From JAHJUB01 sp041653615 [NCBI: Candidatus Ratteibacteria bacterium] (GTDB lineage: Bacteria > Ratteibacteria > UBA8468 > MWAK01): 64,000 bases of DNA. The position numbers and the translations under genes are program-made. Shown piece after piece: positions 1-7,541 of this stretch; positions within the stretch are counted from its first letter, which is position 1; each line of letters starts with the position of its first letter. Location of the stretch: contig JBAZEZ010000001.1 in assembly GCA_041653615.1 (NCBI GenBank), forward strand, positions 1 through 64,000, given 5' to 3'. The notes beneath the pieces were generated by a model. That model saw only the letters and a list, made by a program, of their open reading frames with translations, searched no databases and had not been told where the DNA came from.

Positions 1-134
1 AGATGACTGGATACATAAATCCAACGATACAATCCGGTTTAACCGGTTTAAGAATAATTTATGTAAACTACGTTTTTGAAAGGGACGAGTTACGCGATTT
101 GACACAGTCCTTTCATAGATGACAGAAGGAAAAA
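1..134 (+). promoter_or_regulatory. leader of the metal ABC transporter operon
   Basis: No gene is visible here. The stretch contains a direct repeat of CCGGTTTAA around 34-52 that also forms an imperfect palindrome centred on AACCGGTT, which could be an operator for a Zur- or MntR-type regulator. A TTGACA hexamer lies near 108-113, but no good -10 follows at the proper distance. A purine-rich AGAAGGA just before the ATG at 135 can serve as ribosome binding site. The operator idea is inference only. Confidence 0.3.
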
Positions 135-1037
135 ATGGCAAAGAAATTGACGTTGTGCTTTTTGATAATGTTGTTTACGTTATTACCGTTGAACTACGGG
201 CGGTCTTACGGAGAGAACAACACCCGCGGAAAAAATCCCATCAGGATACTCGCTTCGTTCTACCCGATGTATATTACGGCGCTTAACGTCACCAAAAACG
301 TGCCGGGGGTCGCCGTAACAAATCTGACCCCGCCGCTTACCGGCTGCCTGCACGACTATTCACTGACCACCAAAGACATGAAAAAATTTGCCGACGCGGA
401 TATTTTCGTCGCAAACGGCGCCGGCATGGAATCTTTCCTGGATAGAATAATAAAGCAATACCCGGCCGTAAAAGTCGTTCAACTGTCTAAGGGAATCCCC
501 CTGATAAAAGGAACGGGCGACGAAGATGACAACCCGCACGTATGGGTAAGCATTTCCAACGCGATTATCCAGGTTAAAAACCTTGGCGATTCTCTGCAGA
601 AGATTGACCCGGCCTACAAAAATATGTATCAAAAGAATACAGATGAGTACGTTTTGCAGTTAGAAACACTGCGCCGAAAAATGCATGCGGCCCTAAAACC
701 GTATCAAGGTGAACAAATCGTGACGTTCCACGAAGCGTTTCCCTATTTCGCGCAAGAGTTTGGTTTGCAAATTGCCGCTGTCGTGGAAAGAGAACCCGGC
801 AGTCAGCCGAACGCCCGGGAACTCGCCCAAACAATAGAACTGGTTAAACAATCCAAAATCAAAGCCTTATTTGCCGAACCACAGTATCCGACACTGTCTG
901 CCCAAGCAATCGCCAGGGAAACCGGAGCCAAGGTCTATATCCTGGACCCGGCGGTTTCCGGCCCGGAGCAACCGGCCGCGTATCTCAAAATTATGGAAAA
1001 AAACCTGGCGACGCTTGAAAAAGCTCTAAAAAATTAA
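135..1037 (+). CDS. metal ABC transporter substrate-binding protein (ZnuA/MntA family)
   Basis: Periplasmic solute-binding protein of the cluster A-I (ZnuA/PsaA/MntA) family, which captures Zn2+ or Mn2+ and passes it to the membrane permease. The first 25 or so residues form a signal peptide. Expected metal ligands are visible: H73 (CLHDYS), H135 (NPHVWVS), H199 (TFHEAFPYF) and an acidic residue near D271 (ILDPAV). The loop after residue 126 is acidic (GDEDD) and short, not the long His-rich loop of classic ZnuA, so Mn or another metal remains possible. Length (300 aa) is normal. The ATPase gene starts 8 bases after the stop, so the three genes form one operon. Confidence 0.9.
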   Translation: MAKKLTLCFLIMLFTLLPLNYGRSYGENNTRGKNPIRILASFYPMYITALNVTKNVPGVAVTNLTPPLTGCLHDYSLTTKDMKKFADADIFVANGAGMESFLDRIIKQYPAVKVVQLSKGIPLIKGTGDEDDNPHVWVSISNAIIQVKNLGDSLQKIDPAYKNMYQKNTDEYVLQLETLRRKMHAALKPYQGEQIVTFHEAFPYFAQEFGLQIAAVVEREPGSQPNARELAQTIELVKQSKIKALFAEPQYPTLSAQAIARETGAKVYILDPAVSGPEQPAAYLKIMEKNLATLEKALKN

Positions 1038-1045
1038 GGGGTTAT

Positions 1046-1828
1046 ATGACGCAATCATGCGGACACTGCTGTGTTAAAATTGAAAATTTAAGCGTGCGGA
1101 TCGGCCTTAACTCAATTCTGGAAAACGTTCACCTGCATACCGACTGCAAAGAAGTTCTGGCCATTGTCGGTCCAAACGGAGCCGGTAAAACCACCCTGCT
1201 GAAAGCGATACTCGGTGACATCGCCTATTCGGGACAAATTGCGTTTCAGATCAGGGGCGCCCGGAACAAAAACCCGAAAATAGGTTATGTACCGCAAAAA
1301 CTGAACTTTGACCACGATGCCCCCGTAAGCGTCCAGGACTTAATCGCGGCATCTTTAGTGTCTTTTCCGGTGTGGTGCGGAATTGCAAATGAAACCCAAG
1401 ACAGGGTAAAAACCGTCCTGGAGAAATTCTCCGTAGCCCACCTGCATGAACAGACTGTCGGATCACTATCGGGCGGCGAACTGCAGCGGGTACTTCTGGC
1501 GATGGCGATGACGCCGACGCCCGACCTGCTTTTACTTGACGAACCGGGCTCGGCCATAGACGTAAAAGGGCTTTCCCTCTTTTACAAAACTATAACCCGC
1601 TTAAAAGAACAATACGACATTTCCATCGTTGTCGTTACCCATGATTTAGCCGGAATTATTCCCTACGCCGACCGGATGATTCTGATTAACCGTTCCGTTC
1701 TGGCCGAAGGGACACCGCGGGAAATTCTTTCCGATAAAAAATTGGTGGAAACATTCCAGTTAAGCCTATTAAACATATCCCGCCTGTTAATACCTGCGGG
1801 GGTTACGGAACCTAAAAACAATGACTGA
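1046..1828 (+). CDS. metal ABC transporter ATP-binding protein (ZnuC-like)
   Basis: Cytoplasmic ATPase subunit that energises the Zn/Mn importer. Walker A GPNGAGKTT is at residues 42-50, the ABC signature LSGGELQR lies near 140, and Walker B LLLLDEP with the following switch histidine (VVTHD) is present. The N-terminus has a CGHCC cluster before the first strand, a cysteine motif I associate with some bacterial ZnuC/MntB-type ATPases. The 3' end overlaps the permease gene by 8 bases, which suggests translational coupling. Confidence 0.92.
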   Translation: MTQSCGHCCVKIENLSVRIGLNSILENVHLHTDCKEVLAIVGPNGAGKTTLLKAILGDIAYSGQIAFQIRGARNKNPKIGYVPQKLNFDHDAPVSVQDLIAASLVSFPVWCGIANETQDRVKTVLEKFSVAHLHEQTVGSLSGGELQRVLLAMAMTPTPDLLLLDEPGSAIDVKGLSLFYKTITRLKEQYDISIVVVTHDLAGIIPYADRMILINRSVLAEGTPREILSDKKLVETFQLSLLNISRLLIPAGVTEPKNND

Positions 1829-2645
1829 ATTTTTCGGCTGGATGCAGTATGATTTCATGAAAAATGCGTTACTGGCGATTATCTTCGTAAGTCCGTTATT
1901 CGCGCTGCTGGGTACCATGGTGGTAAGCAACCGCATGGCCTTTTTCTCCGATGTCCTCGGGCACTCCGCGCTAACCGGCATAGCGCTAGGCGTTATCTTT
2001 GGTATCGCCGACCCACTCTGGGCGCTAATAATCTTTACCATTATACTGGCGCTGGCCATAAACTATTTCAAAGGAGTCACCGGTGCTTCTTCCGACACAA
2101 CGCTGGGTGTCTTTTTTGCAATGGTGGTTGCTCTGGGGGTTGTTTTTTTAAGCAAAAACGGGGGGTTTAACAAATACACTATCTACCTGATAGGCGACAT
2201 CCTGACCATCTCCGACAGCCAGGTAAAATTAGTGGCCGCAGCTTTTTTACTGGTAACCGGATACTGGTTCCTGTTCGGCAACAATCTTTTATTATTGAGC
2301 GTTAACCCAAGCCTGGCGCGCAGCCGCGGAATAAAAATTTCCCTGATAGAAATGAGCTTTGTGGCCGTGCTGGCCATAATTGTCGCAATTTCAATACGCC
2401 TGGTGGGAATTTTAATCATCAATTCCCTCTTAATTCTCCCGGCGGCGACCTCCCGCCTGATAGCCCGCAACACAGCCAAATATACTTTTTACAGCATTCT
2501 GATAAGTCTTTTATGCGGGGTGAGCGGTCTCATCGCGTCCTATTACTGGAACACCGCTTCCGGGGCGACCATCGTGCTCTTATGCGCTTTTGCGTATGTA
2601 ATTACCGCTCTTATTACGGGATGGCTGCGTAGAAAAGTTGCGTAA
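1821..2645 (+). CDS. metal ABC transporter permease (ZnuB/MntB family, ABC-3)
   Basis: Integral membrane subunit of the Zn/Mn importer, 274 aa with about eight hydrophobic segments and the ABC-3 family pattern (early SNRMAFFSDVLGHSALTGIA, later LLILPAATSRLIA). The start overlaps the ATPase gene. It ends 12 bases before the convergently transcribed tyrA, so the operon probably has only these three genes. Confidence 0.92.
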   Translation: MTEFFGWMQYDFMKNALLAIIFVSPLFALLGTMVVSNRMAFFSDVLGHSALTGIALGVIFGIADPLWALIIFTIILALAINYFKGVTGASSDTTLGVFFAMVVALGVVFLSKNGGFNKYTIYLIGDILTISDSQVKLVAAAFLLVTGYWFLFGNNLLLLSVNPSLARSRGIKISLIEMSFVAVLAIIVAISIRLVGILIINSLLILPAATSRLIARNTAKYTFYSILISLLCGVSGLIASYYWNTASGATIVLLCAFAYVITALITGWLRRKVA

Positions 2646-2657
2646 ATTTCACGTGGA

Positions 2658-3509
2658 TTACGGCAGGGAGTTTTGAAATTGCTTCGCTTCATCCAGCGCC
2701 TTCAGAACGTACTCCCGGTCTCCTTCCTGCAGCGCGCTCTTCCATTCCGCCAACATTTTTTCCAGAACCGACAGGTTTTGCAGCAAATATTCCCGGTTGG
2801 TTAAAAAGACATCCTGCCAAATGGAGGGCTCCCCTGCGGCAACGCGGGTGACATCGCGAAACCCGGTACCGATAAATTTCTCCGGATTATCAGACGCCAA
2901 CCGTTTAACCGTCAGGGTAGTCAGAACCGCTAAAAGATGCGGAATATGGCTGGTCGCCGCCAGAATCCGGTCATGTTCTTCCGGGGAAAGCAGAAACACC
3001 CTGCTTCCCAAACCCTCCCAAAAAATTTGGACTGTCTTTAAATCCGAAGGGTCAGTCCGGGACGTGGTCGTTAAAACCGTGACACGGTTCGCAAAAAGAT
3101 TAGCGTCTGAGGCTTCCGGACCGTTCTGCTCAGACCCGGCAATCGGATGCCCGCCGATAAAAGAAAGGTTGGCGGGCAGCAACCCGGCAACCTTCATAAC
3201 CTCGGCCTTGGTGCTGCAGGCGTCGGTAATCAAATAACGTTTGCTTCCCAAAAAAGGAAAGCCGGTCTTCAAAAGTTCTGCGACCGCATTGATTGGCGCA
3301 GATAAAATAATCAGGTCAGCGTCAGTAAAACCTTCACCCGGGTCAACAGTGTAGGAATCAATTGCGCCAACGGCAGCGGCTTTCTTCAACGACTCCAGGC
3401 GCTGACCCACCCCAACCACTTCCTGCGCCATCTTCCGCGCTTTCAAACCGGCGCCGACAGACCCGCCGATTAAACCAACCCCGAATATCGCGACTTTTTT
3501 AAATATCAT
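2658..3509 (-). CDS. tyrA: prephenate dehydrogenase
   Basis: NAD(P)-dependent oxidative decarboxylation of prephenate to 4-hydroxyphenylpyruvate in tyrosine biosynthesis. The Rossmann motif GVGLIGGS is at residues 10-17, GGHPIAGSEQNG follows near 119-130 and the conserved ATSHIPHLLA segment near 185 carries the catalytic-type histidine. At 283 aa it is a single-domain TyrA without a fused chorismate mutase or ACT domain. It appears monocistronic. The upstream interval is filled by a repeat cluster rather than a visible operon partner. Confidence 0.92.
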   Translation of the reverse strand: MIFKKVAIFGVGLIGGSVGAGLKARKMAQEVVGVGQRLESLKKAAAVGAIDSYTVDPGEGFTDADLIILSAPINAVAELLKTGFPFLGSKRYLITDACSTKAEVMKVAGLLPANLSFIGGHPIAGSEQNGPEASDANLFANRVTVLTTTSRTDPSDLKTVQIFWEGLGSRVFLLSPEEHDRILAATSHIPHLLAVLTTLTVKRLASDNPEKFIGTGFRDVTRVAAGEPSIWQDVFLTNREYLLQNLSVLEKMLAEWKSALQEGDREYVLKALDEAKQFQNSLP

Positions 3510-3520
3510 ACAAGATTTTC

Positions 3521-3656
3521 GTAGGGGCGTACAATCCCCACCCGGATTTTGACAGACGAGACGCCTGTCCTATAATGCTTGCGATCCGCCTTCGCCAAGG
3601 CTACGACGAGACGCAGTAAATCGCACCGCTACATTTGGAAAGGGACCCCTCCCTAC
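3521..3656. repeat. palindromic repeat cluster upstream of tyrA
   Basis: The gap between tyrA and the SPFH gene is built of repeat-like pieces. Its ends read GTAGGGGCG (3521) and, inverted, CCCTCCCTAC (3656). Inside are a near-perfect inverted repeat GACAGACG/CGCCTGTC (3551-3569), which matches the perfect GACAGGCG/CGCCTGTC at 63827-63845, and a degenerate copy of the TCCGCCTTCGCCAAGGCT type. No gene is visible. Confidence 0.6.
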
Positions 3657-3660
3657 ATTA

Positions 3661-4410
3661 CTACTCTTTACCTTGTTTCTTCAACCAAGCACCAAAAAGT
3701 TCCAGCGGTAAGGGGAAAACCAGCGTCGAATTCTTTTCCGAAGCAATTTCGGTGGCAACCTGAAGGTAACGCAGTTGGATACCCAACGGAGATTGTTCCA
3801 GAATTCTGGAAGCGGCGACCAATTTTTCACTCGCCTGAAATTCACCTTCGGCGTTGATAATCTTTGCCCGGCGGTTCCGTTCCGACTCGGCCTGACTGGC
3901 CATCGCCCGCTTCATCGTATCCGGCAGTTCTACTTCTTTAACTTCCACAATGCTGACCTTGATTCCCCAAGGGTCGGTCTGCTCGTCAATTATCTGCTGA
4001 AGCCGCTGGTTAATCTTCTCCCGTTCCGAGAGCAAGTCGTCCAGTTCCGACTGGCCCAGGACGCCGCGCAGGGTCGTCTGAGCGATCTGCATCGTCGCTA
4101 ACTGGTAATTTTCCACCTCGACCACCGCCTTGCACGGATCCAGCACCCGAAAATAGACCACCGCGTTGACCTTCACCGGAACGTTATCCCTGGTGATAAT
4201 TTCCTGCGGGGTAACGTCAAAAGTAACGGTGCGCAAACTAATCTTTACCATCCGGTCTACAATCGGAACCAGAAAAAAAAGACCCGGGCCCTTGGCGCCG
4301 ATGAGGCGTCCCAGCCGAAAAATTACGCCTCTTTCATACTCATTAACGACTCGAATGGTGTTGCCGATAATAATTAAAAATACTACTCCTAAAAATATCC
4401 ATATACCCAT
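3661..4410 (-). CDS. SPFH/stomatin (slipin) family membrane protein
   Basis: Stomatin/prohibitin-type protein of 249 aa. An N-terminal membrane segment (residues 2-18) is followed by the SPFH domain with the slipin hallmarks [14 protein letters not shown] and [15 protein letters not shown], then a charged helical region and a short tail. Bacterial slipins form oligomers at membrane microdomains and are often paired with an NfeD protease-like protein; no nfeD gene is adjacent here. A plausible sigma-70 promoter (4457-4485) lies just upstream, so it is probably transcribed alone. Confidence 0.9.
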   Translation of the reverse strand: MGIWIFLGVVFLIIIGNTIRVVNEYERGVIFRLGRLIGAKGPGLFFLVPIVDRMVKISLRTVTFDVTPQEIITRDNVPVKVNAVVYFRVLDPCKAVVEVENYQLATMQIAQTTLRGVLGQSELDDLLSEREKINQRLQQIIDEQTDPWGIKVSIVEVKEVELPDTMKRAMASQAESERNRRAKIINAEGEFQASEKLVAASRILEQSPLGIQLRYLQVATEIASEKNSTLVFPLPLELFGAWLKKQGKE

Positions 4411-4456
4411 TTTACCCCCTTTTTTTTTGAAAAATTATTTGGAAACTTAACGCTTT

Positions 4457-4485
4457 ACTTTACCTGTTTTACCGGTAACTGTCAA
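4457..4485 (-). promoter_or_regulatory. putative sigma-70 promoter of the SPFH gene
   Basis: On the minus strand TTGACA (4480-4485) is followed after exactly 17 bases by TAAAGT (4457-4462). The SPFH start codon is about 45 bases downstream of the -10. The -35 is perfect and the -10 matches the consensus at four of six positions. Confidence 0.5.
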
Positions 4486-4498
4486 TTTTTTTATTCCT

Positions 4499-5657
4499 TC
4501 ATACCTTCATACCTTCTTCCGGCTTCCGGCAGAATAGCACCGTAAGACCCAGGAACAGGACGGCAAAAGGCAAAAGAACATTTTTGTATGACGGGGAAGA
4601 TTGCAACAGCACGCCGCCCAAGAATATGGACCCGGCAATACCGATGTCCCGCCAGAAAAAGAAAGCGGCTAGGGTAAGCGCCCGGTCTTTCGGTTTAATC
4701 CGGTCGCCAATCAGGCCGACGGTCACGGTCGGTACCATCCCGAAAACGACGCCGAGTAGGACCGAAGCCAGCACAATGTTCAACAGAGTCGGCCAAAACG
4801 CCAGGATTATTATACCCAGGAATCCGGAAGTAAAAGCCGCCAGGAATCCATTTTTTCTTCCGAACCGGTCAGAGAAAGCGCCGCCCAGATAGGAGAATGA
4901 TCCGGCAAAAAAGTAGAAGAATATCAATGTCTTGTTAATCCAGGCCCGGCCAAAAAGATCGGAAACCATAAGATTCAGAACGTTAAGGATGATACCGTAA
5001 GAACACCCGGAAATAAACAGGGTCAAAAAAAATAAGCCAGTTCTTGAAATTGAATGCCCGACGAGCAACAATCTCGAATTTTGACGGTTGATGGTTAACC
5101 GCAGAAACCGGCACCAAAAAATAAACACATACAGGGGCGGCCATACTCAATAAGGTGGCCAACCGAAACAAGGACGGGTAACCAAAAAGAATCAAGCACT
5201 GGCCCAGAAAAAACAATCCGATTATCTGACTCGCCCAGGTAAAAACCCCCTGGACCCCCTGATTTGAGGCATAGCGTTTTGCTTCGCTGAAGTTAAGCAA
5301 TTCCACCATGGAAGAGGTCATGAAAAGACCGGCGCCGAGACCCCAGAGCACTGCAGAAAAGATAAAAACCGGGTAGAACCGGGTGATACTGAACGTAAGC
5401 GGAAAAATTACATAGGTAACAGCTCCGACAGTTAAAACCGCAATAGCCCCCAACCTGGCAATCAGATAAGGCGCAATAAAACGGCCGAGAGCCATAAAGG
5501 TATAACAGGTTGCCAGAACCAGAGATGCCTTAAGAGGCGGGATTTTCAGGATTTCTTTGAAGTAGGGACCGAGATATATCTGGAGTGCGGCGGCACCGAC
5601 AAAAGCAAAAAATCCGGTTACGGAAATTGCCAGAACCGCCTGACGTTCCTTGGTCAT
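4499..5657 (-). pseudogene. MFS transporter interrupted by a frameshift
   Basis: Two overlapping reading frames together encode one major facilitator superfamily permease of about 385 aa with 12 membrane segments. The N-terminal half is 5657 down to 4983 and the C-terminal half is readable from about 5128 to 4499. The frames join in the sequence NWLIF..LTLFISGCSYG at a run of eight A on the plus strand (5025-5032, eight T in the coding strand): seven T would restore one continuous frame. It may be a sequencing or assembly error, a recent inactivating slip, or a homopolymer decoded by transcriptional slippage. The start overlaps the end of pyrE by 4 bases, so it is the last gene of the DUF1015-pyrE-MFS operon. 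The substrate cannot be predicted. Confidence 0.8.
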
Positions 5658-6250
5658 GAAACATTACGCTGCCGACTGCCGGGTTTCACCAACGGAATCT
5701 GCTGCCGGCAAAGCAAGCAGTCATCCGGCGGAAAAATGGTTAAAGGAAGATGCAGGAGAACTTCCTTCCGCACTCCAAAATCCACTCCTTGGCTGCTCCG
5801 CTCGGCAACCGCGGCCACCCCGCAAACTTCGGACTGAAAAGACTTAACCATCGCTATCACCTCACGGATAGAACCGCCGGTAGTGATCACATCTTCAACC
5901 ACCAGGACCTTTTCTCCCTTCCGAATTTCAAAACCCCGGCGCAAGGTAAAAACGCCCTCTTGTCTCTCGGCAAAGATTGCCCGGCTTCCTTCCAAACCAT
6001 TAGCCACCGCAAAGGCGATAACCACACCACCCAGGGCCGGACCGATAACAACTGAAATGCGCTCACCCCGGAACCGGTTTGCCAGTTCCCCGCCAAAGAG
6101 AAGCGCGGTTGACGGTTCCTGTAAAACAAGAGCGGTTTGCAGATATTGGTCGCTATGAAGACCGGAAGAAAGAAGAAAGTGGCCGGTCAAAAGAGCATTA
6201 CTCTGCTTAAAAATTTTCAGAATTTCGGCTTGTTTCATGTTGCTATTCAT
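5654..6250 (-). CDS. pyrE: orotate phosphoribosyltransferase
   Basis: Transfers phosphoribose from PRPP to orotate to make OMP in de novo pyrimidine synthesis. The PRPP-binding loop VLVVEDVITTGGS is at residues 115-127, and the N-terminal segment HFLLSSGLHSDQYLQ (24-38) is the orotate-side signature. Length 198 aa is typical. The first ATG (6250) lies inside the end of the DUF1015 gene; a second ATG at 6238 is possible. The overlap on both sides indicates a co-translated operon. Confidence 0.93.
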   Translation of the reverse strand: MNSNMKQAEILKIFKQSNALLTGHFLLSSGLHSDQYLQTALVLQEPSTALLFGGELANRFRGERISVVIGPALGGVVIAFAVANGLEGSRAIFAERQEGVFTLRRGFEIRKGEKVLVVEDVITTGGSIREVIAMVKSFQSEVCGVAAVAERSSQGVDFGVRKEVLLHLPLTIFPPDDCLLCRQQIPLVKPGSRQRNVS

Positions 6251-7391
6251 GTTTATAAATTACCAGACCGCTGGGAATTTTGGGATAAAAACAGGTGCTC
6301 TTGCGCGGCAAAATTACTTCTTTTTCCCAAACCTCGTGAAGCCGCCGGGGCAAAAGAGGCGGCAGAAAAAAAGCGACTCCGCCTTCCCGATGCACCTTAT
6401 CCAGAAGAGATTGCGCGTCCGGGTCAAAAGAAACCTCGTCGTCGCTCCGGTTAAGGATTTGGTTGATGATTATACGCTGTAAAAAAGAAACCTCCAATTC
6501 CTCCTCTTTTTCTTGGGGAACGGCGAAACGAAAAAATTTGCCGCCGACCGTTACCCCAAGCCAACCGGACGAAAGATTGCCCAACAAACTTTTCAAATCC
6601 GGTTCCGGTAGAAATTTAAACCGCTCCCAAAGCAAAGTTAGGTCCTGTTCCTTCACTCCGGGAAGATACCGGTGGAACGGCAGAACCGTGGTGTCGTACG
6701 AAAGAGAGTTCAAAAAGTAAGTCAGAACAAATCCGCAGGGGTTGCTCCCCTGTTGCATAAAATGCTGGTAGGCACTGCTGTAACGGTGATGTCCGTCCGC
6801 GATAAAAACTTTCTGGCCGGAAAAAATTTCCGATAGCGCCGGCAACGGCTTTATCTTCCAGAGCGAAAACTTGACTCCGCGATCATCCTCATAGATAATA
6901 AACGGCGGTTCATTTTCCACTTCGGCGGCAATAGTTTCCGCCGTCATTTTTTCGTCGCGGTAAAGGATAATAATCGGACAAAAATTGGCTTCCACCTCAC
7001 CCAGCAGTTGAAACTGTTCCTTCCTTATGCCGGGAATGGTCTCTTCGTGCGGGTAAACAGAACCTTTCTTCAGTTCTTCCAATCCGAGCAGCGCGACCAA
7101 ACCCTTGCCGGTGCGCGGGAAACCATTAAACTGATAGTCCTGCCGGCACCAGTAAAACGCCGGTTCCTCATCCTGAAAAAAAACCGGCTGCTTCAGCCAA
7201 CTCCGGAAATCCCTTCGCGCCGCCGCAAAACTTTCCGGCAAAACAAGCCGCACAATATTATGGGGACTGCGGCCCTGCAAAATATTTTTTTCCTCAGGCG
7301 AAATTACATCATACGGCGGCGCCAGAAGTTCCTGATACAAATTCCGTCCGGGCCGGTAAAACAATCCTTTAAAAGGGGCGATTTTGGCCAT
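6243..7391 (-). CDS. DUF1015 family protein
   Basis: A 382-aa soluble protein with the DUF1015 landmarks: N-terminal LAPPYDVIS (23-31), PHEETIPG (114-121) and the family signature IADGHHRYSSA (197-207). DUF1015 proteins are widespread in anaerobes. Their biochemical role is not settled, although a link to serine or phosphoserine metabolism has been proposed for related families. It leads the operon with pyrE and the MFS gene, overlapping pyrE by 8 bases. A MITE-like inverted repeat sits directly in front of its start codon. Confidence 0.85.
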   Translation of the reverse strand: MAKIAPFKGLFYRPGRNLYQELLAPPYDVISPEEKNILQGRSPHNIVRLVLPESFAAARRDFRSWLKQPVFFQDEEPAFYWCRQDYQFNGFPRTGKGLVALLGLEELKKGSVYPHEETIPGIRKEQFQLLGEVEANFCPIIILYRDEKMTAETIAAEVENEPPFIIYEDDRGVKFSLWKIKPLPALSEIFSGQKVFIADGHHRYSSAYQHFMQQGSNPCGFVLTYFLNSLSYDTTVLPFHRYLPGVKEQDLTLLWERFKFLPEPDLKSLLGNLSSGWLGVTVGGKFFRFAVPQEKEEELEVSFLQRIIINQILNRSDDEVSFDPDAQSLLDKVHREGGVAFFLPPLLPRRLHEVWEKEVILPRKSTCFYPKIPSGLVIYKHE

Positions 7392-7528
7392 AAATTCTTG
7401 GGACGCAGATTACCGCAGATACAGATTTAAAGATTAATTCATAGAATTATTAAGAATTACTCTAAAAGAAATTATTCATTTAGCATTATCCTGCTGTTTC
7501 TGCATATATCTGCGTCCCAAAATGAATT
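7392..7528. repeat. MITE-like element with terminal inverted repeats
   Basis: The whole gap between the DUF1015 and GH57 genes is a roughly 130-bp element. Its left arm (7399-7424, beginning TGGGACGCAGAT) matches the reverse complement of the right arm (7494-7519) at 21 of 26 positions. The flanking AAATTC/GAATTT also pair. The interior is AT-rich with no reading frame. It can fold into one long hairpin and resembles non-autonomous elements. Confidence 0.7.
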
Positions 7529-7541
7529 TCTTACTGTTGCG

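Noticed and set aside
1-134. Zur/Fur box upstream of the metal transporter
   Set aside because: Only an imperfect CCGGTTTAA repeat is present, without match to a known box; kept as a low-confidence note rather than a finding.
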